Source of the DNA: SXOA01 sp051004015
Lineage (GTDB): Bacteria > Planctomycetota > Planctomycetia > Pirellulales > Pirellulaceae
Assembly: GCA_051004015.1 (NCBI GenBank)
Contig: JBPCKT010000013.1
Span: 1-6,665 of the forward strand
Direction: 5' to 3'
DNA: 6,665 bases
Part shown: positions 1-6,441 of the stretch, piece after piece
Layout of the letters: each line of letters starts with the position of its first letter
How positions within the stretch are numbered: position 1 is the stretch's first letter
Notes under the pieces: generated by a model
What the model was told of the DNA's origin: nothing
The model's database searches: none
Seen by the model: the letters and a program-made list of their open reading frames with translations, nothing else
Made by a program: the position numbers and the translations under genes

Positions 1-44
1 AAACATTGCCCCGCCAAGGCTCCAACGTGGTCGGGAGTTCAAGT

Positions 45-54
45 CGTGTACACG
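45..54. repeat. 10-bp perfect palindrome, possible operator
   Basis: CGTGTACACG reads identically on both strands and lies about 90 bases before the first start codon, just upstream of the weak promoter candidate. A dimeric regulator could bind such a site, but a lone 10-bp palindrome is weak evidence. It does not obviously match a CueR- or CusR-type operator. Confidence 0.2.
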
Positions 55-60
55 CATCGG

Positions 61-88
61 TTGCCGCAAACAGTTGGTAAATTACAAG
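61..88 (+). promoter_or_regulatory. Weak candidate promoter for the efflux operon
   Basis: TTGCCG at 61-66 matches a sigma-70 type -35 box at four of six positions. TACAAG at 83-88 matches the -10 box at four of six, with a 16-base spacer. It sits in the AT-richest part of the leader, with a short 5' UTR before the start at 141. The match is poor and could be chance. The true promoter could also lie beyond the left edge if an outer-membrane-channel gene precedes the adaptor. Confidence 0.25.
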
Positions 89-130
89 TTAACGAAAAAC
101 ATCCGTGCGTTAGCCGGACAGTAGTGAGTT

Positions 131-134
131 AGGA
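131..134 (+). promoter_or_regulatory. Ribosome binding site of the adaptor gene
   Basis: AGGA ends six bases before the ATG at 141. It supports that start, since no in-frame start lies between here and the left edge in a better context. The translated N-terminus also gives a plausible short cytoplasmic segment followed by a membrane anchor. Confidence 0.5.
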
Positions 135-140
135 CATTCA

Positions 141-1682
141 ATGCCGGCGCTTTCCGACAATTCGCATTCCACGGTGGCAGGCCGCGCTCAAATCTCGTGG
201 CTGGGGTATGTCATCCAGCTTGTCCAGGTGAGGCTCCGTTTCATTCTGATCGTTGGGGCGATCTTTGCGATCGTCGCCTGCTGGCCGCGGCTTGCGCATT
301 ACTGGGACCGGCTGGTGATTTGGACGACTGGCGCGAGCAGCAGCGAGCGCGGGATCTCCGCGGACACGGAGTACTTCTGCCCGATGTGTCCCGGCGTACT
401 CAACACATGGCCGGAAAAGTGTCCGGTCTGCAAGATGCCGCTCGTCCGCCGCAAACGGGGCGAGGCGGCACTGCTGCCCGAAGGCGTGGTGGCCCGCATG
501 CAGCTCTCCCCTTACCGCGTCCAACTGGCCGGGATCAAGACCAGCCAGGTTTCCTACCTCCCGCTGATGCGTGAGGTGAAACTGACGGGAAAGTTTGAGC
601 CGTCAATGAGCGGGGATAATCCGAAGATACTGGCCGACTTGAGCCCGCTCGATCTGCCGCTCGTCTTCGTTTCGCAGCAGGCCGAACTGACGGTGCCTCA
701 CGATACGGCCCCCGTTCGGCTAACGGGAAAGGTCGTCTCCTGGGGGCCGAAGAACACGAGCAACGATTCGTATCGCCTGGTCATACAGCCGGAAAGTAAC
801 GCTGCCTCGTTGCCGCCAGGGATGCGCGTCGGCATTCGGCTCCGCATTGCCGCAGCCGACCTTGAGCCGCTCAAATCCCAGCCGCGTAACCCGCCGCCGC
901 TGAAAAAGGGAATCCCGCGAGCCGTCTTTCTTTGTCCGGATCATCCTTCCTATCTGCACTTGAAAGCAGGCAAATGCCCTTTCGATGAGAACAGCCTGCA
1001 TGAGCATCAGTTGCTTCCGAATCAACGTCTGGATTGGTGGTGCCCAGTCCATCCCCACGCCAAACATGCTGACCCCGGAGCCTGTGCGACTTGCAGCAAA
1101 ATGAAGCTACTCCCGAGGGTCCTCACGTATGCTCCACCCGCACAGGTCCTCGCCGTCCCCGAATCCGCGGTCATCGATACCGGCTCTGCGCAGTTTGTGT
1201 TCGTGGAGACGATGCCGGGCATGTTCGATTGCTTCTCCGTGGAGTTGGCTCCCCAAGCGGGCGGATACTACCCAGTCGTTGCGGGTTTGTTGCCGGGTCA
1301 GCGCGTGGCGGCCAGTGGAGCCTTCTTGCTGGACGCCGAGACGCGACTGAACTCCAGCCTGGCCGCGAGCTACTTCGGCGCGGGAGCGAGGGAAGGTCAG
1401 TTCGCGGCGACGCCACAAGTCTCCAGCGCGGGCGAAACCGGCGATCTCCTCTCCATACTCAAGCTGTCGCCGGAACAACTCGTTCTCGCCCGCCGACAAA
1501 GGACCTGTCCTATCACTCGGCTTCCTCTCGGCTCGATGGGTGAATTGGTGGAGGTTCAAGTTGCGGATCGGTCGGTGTTTCTCTGCTGCGAGGGGTGCCG
1601 TTCGCGCGTGAAGACGACCAAGACGTCCTCGAAACATGCGCGGTCACCTGCGACCACTCCAACAGCTCCGGCTGCCCCATGA
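141..1682 (+). CDS. CusB-like RND efflux periplasmic adaptor with several metal-binding modules
   Basis: This is the membrane-fusion (adaptor) subunit of a heavy-metal RND efflux complex, acting in the periplasm beside the pump encoded next. Residues 1-32 are polar or mixed and about 33-48 form a hydrophobic anchor. Residues 78-104 form a heavy-metal-binding module with C80, C83, C94 and C97. Residues about 140-240 resemble the adaptor beta-barrel, including the ADLS and LPLV strands and the PPGMRVGIRL closing strand. Two more metal modules occupy 262-327 (C265, H268, C279; then C301, H304, C315, C318). Residues 329-412 match the CusB membrane-proximal domain, with AVPESAVIDTG followed by GLLPGQRVAASG. 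The C-terminus (454-490) holds a YHS/TRASH-like Cys cluster (C456, C482, C483, C486), then a Ser/Thr/Pro/Ala-rich tail. The usual lipoyl and alpha-helical hairpin domains are not visible between about 150 and 165. The stop overlaps the pump start as ATGA. The family is fairly certain; the metal (Cu/Ag) is inferred from the partner pump. Confidence 0.85.
   Translation: MPALSDNSHSTVAGRAQISWLGYVIQLVQVRLRFILIVGAIFAIVACWPRLAHYWDRLVIWTTGASSSERGISADTEYFCPMCPGVLNTWPEKCPVCKMPLVRRKRGEAALLPEGVVARMQLSPYRVQLAGIKTSQVSYLPLMREVKLTGKFEPSMSGDNPKILADLSPLDLPLVFVSQQAELTVPHDTAPVRLTGKVVSWGPKNTSNDSYRLVIQPESNAASLPPGMRVGIRLRIAAADLEPLKSQPRNPPPLKKGIPRAVFLCPDHPSYLHLKAGKCPFDENSLHEHQLLPNQRLDWWCPVHPHAKHADPGACATCSKMKLLPRVLTYAPPAQVLAVPESAVIDTGSAQFVFVETMPGMFDCFSVELAPQAGGYYPVVAGLLPGQRVAASGAFLLDAETRLNSSLAASYFGAGAREGQFAATPQVSSAGETGDLLSILKLSPEQLVLARRQRTCPITRLPLGSMGELVEVQVADRSVFLCCEGCRSRVKTTKTSSKHARSPATTPTAPAAP
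372..452 (+). other. Heavy-metal-binding module 1 of the adaptor (residues 78-104)
   Basis: The pattern is CPMCP, ten residues, then CPVCKMPLV. This is the short heavy-metal-binding domain found on CusB and copper P-type ATPases, whose usual form is CPMHP followed by CPxCGMxL. The usual His is Cys here (C83), giving four Cys ligands plus Met residues. It lies directly outside the membrane anchor, where it could collect metal near the pump entrance. Confidence 0.75.
924..1121 (+). other. Tandem heavy-metal-binding modules 2 and 3 of the adaptor (residues 262-327)
   Basis: Two copies of the same fold lie between the beta-barrel and the membrane-proximal domain. The first reads CPDHP then KCPFDENSL, so its fourth ligand (normally Cys) is Asp. 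The second reads CPVHP then CATCSKMKLLP and keeps all ligands. An internal tandem of this kind is, from memory, seen in planctomycete adaptors. Degeneracy of the first copy suggests a structural or weaker binding role. Confidence 0.65.
1500..1610 (+). other. C-terminal YHS/TRASH-like Cys module of the adaptor (residues 454-490)
   Basis: The segment runs from TCPITRLPLGSMG to FLCCEGCRSRV, with C456 and then C482, C483 and C486. Spacing and flanks resemble YHS/TRASH-type metal-binding domains. In such proteins the module is thought to sense or hold transition metals. Here it is the last folded part before a low-complexity tail and would be periplasmic. Confidence 0.55.
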
Positions 1683-4600
1683 TCGAATCGCTCATCGCCT
1701 GGTCGATTCGCCGCCGCTGGCTGGTTGTGGCCGCCGCCGCCGCCCTCGCGCTGGCGGGCGGGTGGGCGGCCTATTTCACGCCGATGGATGCTATTCCGGA
1801 TTTGTCGGAAACGCAGATTATCGTCTTCACCGCCTGGGAAGGTCATGGGCCCGAGGATGTCGAAAACCAGGTAACCCATCCGCTCTCACTGCGGTTGCAA
1901 GGGATTCGTGGCGTTCGGACACTGCGGGGGTCCAGTGATTTCAACTACTCGATGATCCACGTAATCTTCGAGAACGGCGCGGGCATGGAGGTTGCTCGCC
2001 GCCAGGTGGGGGAACGCCTGACTGCGCTCGAAGGGGACCTGCCTCCGGGAGTCACCCCGCGACTTGCGCCGGATGCACCGGCCACGGGACAGGTCTTCTG
2101 GTACACCGTGGAAGGCGCCGGCTACGATCTGGGCGAGCTCCGCAATCTGCAGGACTGGCAAATCAAGCATCAACTCACCGCGGTGGAGGGAGTGGCGGAA
2201 GTGGCGAGCGTAGGCGGCTTCACTCCTGAGTTTCAGATCACCGTGGATCCGCCGGCCCTCGCCGCCAGCGGGCTTTCCATTGCTGATCTGGAGCGTGAGC
2301 TGAAAAGAGCAACCAGTCCGGCAGGCGGGCAAGTTCTGCAGAGTCCCACTGCTGAATTCTTTGTGCGCTCGTCGGGAGGAATTGGCTTTGCGGCAGAAAG
2401 TTCCGGCAAGTTCTCCATACAACAGGCGGCGCGCGACTTAGAGAGCCTGATGATTCCCGGCTCTGCCGGGAAGAGTGTCATGCTTAGGGACGTCGCCCGT
2501 ATCCGTCTTGGCCCGGCGCCTCGCCGCGGCATGCTGGAGAAGGATGGCAGCGAGGTGGTCGGCGGTGTCGTGATGATGCGGTATGGCGAAAACCCCCTGG
2601 CGCTAACCCGCCGCCTCAAGGAGAAAATCATGGAGTTGCAGCCGGGGTTGCCTCCCGGCGTGCGGATCGTTCCCGGTTACGACCGAACCACGCTCATCAC
2701 GAGTGCGGTCGGAACCGTGACAAGGACGCTTATCGAGGCGATTGCCACCGCCACGATCTGTGTGCTGGTGGTGCTGCTTCACTTTCGTACCTCGCTGGTC
2801 ATTGCGATCACTTTGCCTCTCGCGGTCCTCGCCTCTTTCCTGATGATGTGGCTCCTGCGGACGCTGGGGATTGTGAACGTGGAAACGAACATCATTTCGC
2901 TGGCTGGGCTGGCGATATCGATCGGCGTCCTCGTCGACTCCTCCATTGTCATGGCCGAAAACGTGATGCACCGCTTGCAGGGCCAATTCGGCAGCCAGCC
3001 GGTACGCGGCGACGTTCGCTCGGTGGTGATTTCCGCCTGCCAGCAAGTGGGACGCCCGATATTTTTCTCCGTGCTGATCATGCTGTTGTCGTTCTTGCCG
3101 GTCTTTGCCTTGGGGGGGCTGGAAGGAAAAATGTTCCGTCCGCTCGCCTTTACCAAGAGCTTTGCCATGGCAGCCGTGGCAATTCTCAGCATCACGCTTG
3201 TCCCCGCGCTTTGCACGTTCTTCGTCCGCGGGCGGCTGCGAAGCGAGCGGGAAAGCTGGCTTGTCGGCAGCCTCATTGACGTGTATCTCCCACTCTTGCG
3301 ATACCTGCTGGATCGCCCTGCTGCCATGGCGTGGTTGGCGAGCGTCACCTTCTTATTAGGCGCTGCGGCTTTGGGAATTCGCTGGATGGAGTATCCCGTG
3401 CTCTTGCTGGCGGTCCTGGTTGTGGCGCTGCTCTTCGTCACATTCCTAGCGCGGAAAATGTGGTCGCGGCTCTCGATGGCAGGGAGCCTCCTCGTGATTG
3501 CCCTGGTTGCCGACCGGCAAATTCAGCCGTTGCCAAGCGAGTTTCTCACGCCGCTCGATGAAGGGACCGTGATGGATATGCCCATTACAGTGCCGCGAGC
3601 CTCCATCCGGCAATCGGCGGACGACCTCAAGGCGCGAGACATGGTTCTGTGCCGCTTTCCCGAGGTGGAGATGGTCATGGGAAAGGCCGGGCGAGCCGAC
3701 ACGCCGGCTGATCCAGCGCCGATGGACATGATCGAGACCATGGTGAGCTTTCGCGAGCGGGATTTCTGGCCCAAGCGCAAACTCTCCCTTGATGACGCGC
3801 GGGCCTGCACCGCACGTGCAATCAAGATGCTCGACAGTCGCGGCTTGCTGGAACCGCCGGAAGCAGCTAATCGTGAGCAGCTCCTGGAGGATTCCGCAAC
3901 TTCCGCGCTGGCCAAATTCGACATCCTGATGCGCGAAATTGCCTGGCAGCGAAATCAAGAGCATCAGCGCGAACTGCTGGAAAAGCTGCTCGTTGCCGCG
4001 GCCCGCGAAACACTGCGGCAAGCCGTGGCGGCTGGGCTTTTGGCGCGCTCTTACAGTGAGGGTGATGTCGTCCTCCTCGCCGGCTGCTTGCCGAGGGAAG
4101 CCGGCCGAAGCCTGGCTATGGGGCCCAGCGAAATCAACGCTGCGGAAATCGCCCGCGCTGCCCTTGCGTCGCTGCGCGAACAAAAACTATTGGCCAGCGA
4201 CGCCAGCCTTAACCTGCAACTCTGGTCCTACCTCCGGGCGGAGTATCGAAAGGAATGGCGTCAGCACATTCGAGAGCTCGATCAAGACCTCGCTACGCGC
4301 GGGCCGGGGACATTCATGCGGCTGGCGCTGGAAGACCTGACGAATCGGCTGGCTGTCAAAGACCCGCAGCTGGCGGCTGAAGTCGGCAAACTCAAGGCGT
4401 TTCGCAACTCTTCCGGCAAATCGGCCCCGCGAGCCAGCCATCACGGCACGGTCCAATACGACCGTCCCCAGATCGATCCGCTTCCGGTTCTCGACGGCTT
4501 GCAGACGGAGCTCACGAACCAAATTGCCGGTGGCTTCACGCTCTGGCGGAAGGAGCGAGCCGATCTCGTGGGCTTTGGCGGAGAACTCGACCGGTCGGTC

Positions 4601-5947
4601 CAAATGCCTGGCTGGACCAATGTCTGGACGATGCCGATCCAAAACCGGGTCGATATGCTGGCCACCGGCGTCAACACAACCGTGGGAATTCGTGTGCTGG
4701 GAGATCAACTGGACGACGTGGTAGCCGCCAGCGAGCAGGTGGCCGAGGTTCTGCGCCAGATGCCTGGGGCTGTCGATGTCATCGCGGATCCGGTTCGCGG
4801 CAAGGGCTATCTTGACATCCGGCCCGATCTGGTGGCAGCGGCCAACTTGGGGGTTAGCGTCTCTGACATTCATGACGTGACTGCCATCGCCCTGGGGGGG
4901 AAACAGGCAGCGTTGCTAGCCGGACAGCGGCAGCGTCATCCCGTTCGCATTTGCTTTCCGGCAACCCATACCGAAAATGTCGAGGCGATCCGCCGCTTGC
5001 CGGTTCTGTCTCGCGGCGCGGACTCTGCTACCGCTAATTCCTTGGTCTCCCTTGGCCAAGTCGCTGAGGTGCGGATCGCGCAGGGACCCGCCAACATCAA
5101 GAGCGAGAACGGTCTGCTGAGGAACTATGTGCGGCTGAATGTCAAAGGACGCGATCCGATTGAGTTCGTGCGCGCGGCGCGGCAAGTAGTGGCCCAGAGA
5201 GTCACGCTGCCGCGTGGGGTTCATCTCGAATGGACAGGGCAGTTCGAGCACCAGGTCCGCGCCCAAAACCGACTGATGTTTGTTGTTCCCCTGGTGCTGG
5301 GGCTGATTCTGGTGATCTTGTATTTTACGTACCGCGACCTCGCGGACGCGCTGTTGGTCGTTCCGGCAATCGCGGGAGCCCTGGCGGGGGGCGTATTTCT
5401 GCAATGGCTGCTGGGTTATCCAACCTCAGTTACAGTGGCCATCGGGTATATCGCCTGCCTGGGGATGGCGGCATCGACTGGCATCATCATGCTGGTTTAT
5501 CTCCGCGAATCGGTGGAGTGCTCCGGTGGGCTGGCGAACATGACGCTTCCCGAGCTAAAGGATGCCGTACTCCGCGGAGCGGTCCACCGCCTGCGGCCCA
5601 AGCTCCTCACGGAGGCGACGACTATCATCGGACTCGCCCCCATGTTGTGGGCAACGGGCGTGGGATCCGAAGTCATCCGGCCAATGGCTGCTCCCGTCCT
5701 GGGTGGGATTCTTATTGCCGATGAGCTCGTCGACCTGCTCCTGCCGGTCATGTTCTACTGGGTGCGCCGGTGGCGCTGGCAGCGCCTGAGGGATCAGGCG
5801 AATTCTGAGAATGCGATCACTTCGACCCCGGTCACGGCAAACGAGCCGATTGCCGATGGTGATATGAACAGTCCGCGCCCATTTACATCGTCGAGTGCGG
5901 CGCCTCAGAATGGCGGCGCCGGCCAAAACGTCCGGAGTACAACATGA
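1679..5947 (+). CDS. cusA: CusA/CzcA-family heavy-metal RND efflux pump, enlarged
   Basis: This is the inner-membrane proton/metal antiporter of a CusCBA-type complex. The start at 1679 gives MIESLIAWSIRRRWLV, a typical CusA N-terminus, and overlaps the adaptor stop as ATGA; a longer in-frame start at 1595 lacks support. Family signatures are PMDAIPDLSETQ (35-46), VENQVTHPL (61-69), VAEVASVGG (172-180), the TM4 segment GVLVDSSIVMAEN (416-428), AFTKSFAMA (490-498) and PIQNRVDML (986-994). The three methionines of the E. coli CusA metal site (M573, M623, M672) correspond to M634, M684 and M993, and E625 to E686, which favours Cu(I)/Ag(I). Of the proton-relay residues, D405 (here D420) and K984 (here K1308) are kept, but E939 is Ser1266. 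The protein is 1422 aa against about 1047 for CusA. The excess is a likely extra helix pair near 548-591, a helix-rich insertion near 704-967, and a tail after about 1371. No frameshift was seen. The class is certain; the substrate is inferred. Confidence 0.95.
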   Translation: MIESLIAWSIRRRWLVVAAAAALALAGGWAAYFTPMDAIPDLSETQIIVFTAWEGHGPEDVENQVTHPLSLRLQGIRGVRTLRGSSDFNYSMIHVIFENGAGMEVARRQVGERLTALEGDLPPGVTPRLAPDAPATGQVFWYTVEGAGYDLGELRNLQDWQIKHQLTAVEGVAEVASVGGFTPEFQITVDPPALAASGLSIADLERELKRATSPAGGQVLQSPTAEFFVRSSGGIGFAAESSGKFSIQQAARDLESLMIPGSAGKSVMLRDVARIRLGPAPRRGMLEKDGSEVVGGVVMMRYGENPLALTRRLKEKIMELQPGLPPGVRIVPGYDRTTLITSAVGTVTRTLIEAIATATICVLVVLLHFRTSLVIAITLPLAVLASFLMMWLLRTLGIVNVETNIISLAGLAISIGVLVDSSIVMAENVMHRLQGQFGSQPVRGDVRSVVISACQQVGRPIFFSVLIMLLSFLPVFALGGLEGKMFRPLAFTKSFAMAAVAILSITLVPALCTFFVRGRLRSERESWLVGSLIDVYLPLLRYLLDRPAAMAWLASVTFLLGAAALGIRWMEYPVLLLAVLVVALLFVTFLARKMWSRLSMAGSLLVIALVADRQIQPLPSEFLTPLDEGTVMDMPITVPRASIRQSADDLKARDMVLCRFPEVEMVMGKAGRADTPADPAPMDMIETMVSFRERDFWPKRKLSLDDARACTARAIKMLDSRGLLEPPEAANREQLLEDSATSALAKFDILMREIAWQRNQEHQRELLEKLLVAAARETLRQAVAAGLLARSYSEGDVVLLAGCLPREAGRSLAMGPSEINAAEIARAALASLREQKLLASDASLNLQLWSYLRAEYRKEWRQHIRELDQDLATRGPGTFMRLALEDLTNRLAVKDPQLAAEVGKLKAFRNSSGKSAPRASHHGTVQYDRPQIDPLPVLDGLQTELTNQIAGGFTLWRKERADLVGFGGELDRSVQMPGWTNVWTMPIQNRVDMLATGVNTTVGIRVLGDQLDDVVAASEQVAEVLRQMPGAVDVIADPVRGKGYLDIRPDLVAAANLGVSVSDIHDVTAIALGGKQAALLAGQRQRHPVRICFPATHTENVEAIRRLPVLSRGADSATANSLVSLGQVAEVRIAQGPANIKSENGLLRNYVRLNVKGRDPIEFVRAARQVVAQRVTLPRGVHLEWTGQFEHQVRAQNRLMFVVPLVLGLILVILYFTYRDLADALLVVPAIAGALAGGVFLQWLLGYPTSVTVAIGYIACLGMAASTGIIMLVYLRESVECSGGLANMTLPELKDAVLRGAVHRLRPKLLTEATTIIGLAPMLWATGVGSEVIRPMAAPVLGGILIADELVDLLLPVMFYWVRRWRWQRLRDQANSENAITSTPVTANEPIADGDMNSPRPFTSSSAAPQNGGAGQNVRSTT
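3320..3514 (+). other. Extended TM7 region of the pump, three hydrophobic segments (residues 548-612)
   Basis: E. coli CusA has one helix (TM7) between the central cytoplasmic stretch and the GEFLP motif that opens the second periplasmic loop. Here three hydrophobic runs occur, at about 548-567, 572-591 and 600-612, before PLPSEFLTPLDEG. An added pair would keep the downstream loop on the periplasmic side, giving about 14 helices instead of 12. The third run is short, so the exact topology is uncertain. Confidence 0.55.
3788..4579 (+). other. About 265-residue helix-rich insertion in the second periplasmic loop of the pump (residues ~704-967)
   Basis: The CusA-like sequence runs up to FRERDFWPKRKLSLDDA and resumes at ELDRSVQMPGWTNVW, a region continuous in E. 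coli CusA. The material between is rich in Glu, Arg, Gln, Leu and Ala. It contains long stretches likely to be helical, at about 731-787, 818-838 and 845-906, then a Ser/Gly/His-containing linker near 910-925. No enzyme motif or metal-ligand cluster was recognised. Base composition and codon use look like the rest of the gene, so a recent foreign insertion is unlikely. Confidence 0.7.
5934..5937 (+). promoter_or_regulatory. Ribosome binding site of the lipoprotein gene
   Basis: GGAG lies inside the pump's last codons, six bases before the ATG at 5944. It supports independent as well as coupled initiation at the ATGA overlap. The pump's own start at 1679 has no comparable site, so pump translation probably depends on ribosomes finishing the adaptor. 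Confidence 0.55.
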
Positions 5948-6369
5948 ACGACCGTTTTCTACCTGGCAGTATCCTGGTAAGTAGCGCACTACTCGCAATT
6001 CTGGCCGGGTGCGGCGGCGGCGGCGGAAGCACCGCGAAGTACGTCCCCCAAGAATCTCAGGCCAAAGAGGCCATCATTGTCGCGCTCGACGCCTGGAAAA
6101 ACGCTCAAATTCCCGACCCGGCGGGGAAGCTTGCTTCTGGTGTTACCGTCAAAGCAGTGGATATGGACTGGAGCGGAGGGCAAAAACTGGTTAGTTATGA
6201 AATTGGCCCGGAAATCGTCGGCGAACAGAATGGGCCGCGGAAAATCTCCGTGAAACTCGGCTACGCGGGGGGACTGTCCGTCGAGGCCACCTATTTCGTT
6301 GTTGGAATTGACCCCCTGCAAGTCTTCCGTGACAAGGACTACGAAAAATACTTCGGAACGGGAAAGTAG
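5944..6369 (+). CDS. Small lipoprotein of unknown function, third gene of the efflux operon
   Basis: The 141-residue product begins with a short charged segment and a hydrophobic stretch (about 9-21) ending in the lipobox LAGC. C23 is the predicted lipidated residue, so the mature protein should be membrane-anchored in the periplasm. A five-Gly spacer follows, then a small globular domain. Noticeable segments are ALDAWKNAQIPDP (48-60), a DWSGGQKLVSYEIG strand region and FVVGIDPLQVFRDKDY near the end. The pattern resembles small planctomycete proteins that I recall only as hypothetical. No Cys, His or Met cluster suggests direct metal binding. Its start overlaps the pump stop by ATGA and has a good GGAG site, so it is very likely co-expressed with the efflux genes. 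It could be an accessory or stability factor of the complex, but that is inference from position alone. Confidence 0.8.
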   Translation: MNDRFLPGSILVSSALLAILAGCGGGGGSTAKYVPQESQAKEAIIVALDAWKNAQIPDPAGKLASGVTVKAVDMDWSGGQKLVSYEIGPEIVGEQNGPRKISVKLGYAGGLSVEATYFVVGIDPLQVFRDKDYEKYFGTGK

Positions 6370-6402
6370 CCGAAAGTTGGCGAGATATCCCCTAAAATTC
6401 CT

Positions 6403-6438
6403 CTTGGGCCGTGCTATAATTTCCGATATAAGCCCAAG
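6403..6438. repeat. 7-bp inverted repeat framing a -10 box
   Basis: CTTGGGC at 6403-6409 is the exact reverse complement of GCCCAAG at 6432-6438. The 22 bases between them contain TATAAT. It could be an operator, in which a dimer would cover the promoter, or a hairpin ending the operon transcript. The lack of a T run argues against an ordinary intrinsic terminator. Confidence 0.35.
6412..6420 (+). promoter_or_regulatory. Extended -10 promoter candidate
   Basis: TGCTATAAT is a perfect extended -10 element of the housekeeping-sigma type, with TATAAT at 6415-6420. No good -35 box lies 16-18 bases upstream, which extended -10 promoters can tolerate. Transcription would start near 6427 and run rightward into the structured, gene-free sequence, so it could drive a small RNA or the leader of a gene beyond the window. 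Confidence 0.45.
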
Positions 6439-6441
6439 CCG

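Larger units (their letters stand above)
1..140. other. Upstream leader without a supported gene
   Basis: No protein in this stretch could be recognised. Two forward frames stay open from the left edge to stops at 122-124 and 130-132, but their roughly 40-codon translations resemble nothing I know and lack any family motif. They may be chance or the tail of a gene cut by the window edge. The stretch is more AT-rich towards its right half (about 75-100) than the genes that follow, which suits a promoter or leader. No terminator for an upstream gene was seen. Confidence 0.4.

Noticed and set aside
31..49. A tRNA T-loop-like string (GGGAG TTCAAGT) near the left edge
   Set aside because: The bases following the loop (CGTGT) do not pair with GGGAG, and no acceptor stem or CCA follows, so there is no tRNA 3' half here.
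1..132. Partial open frames running in from the left edge as the tail of an upstream gene
   Set aside because: Two frames are open at once, both are short, and neither translation resembles a TolC/CusC C-terminus or another known family.
1595..1678. A longer N-terminus for the pump beginning at the in-frame ATG at 1595
   Set aside because: It would overlap the adaptor's Cys-rich C-terminal coding region by 88 bases and adds 28 residues unlike any CusA start. The ATG at 1679 gives the canonical pump N-terminus and an ATGA overlap matching the next junction.
3446..4183. 245-codon reverse-strand open frame opposite the pump
   Set aside because: It is a shadow of GC-rich coding sequence; its translation has no recognisable domain, and the forward frame is unmistakably CusA.
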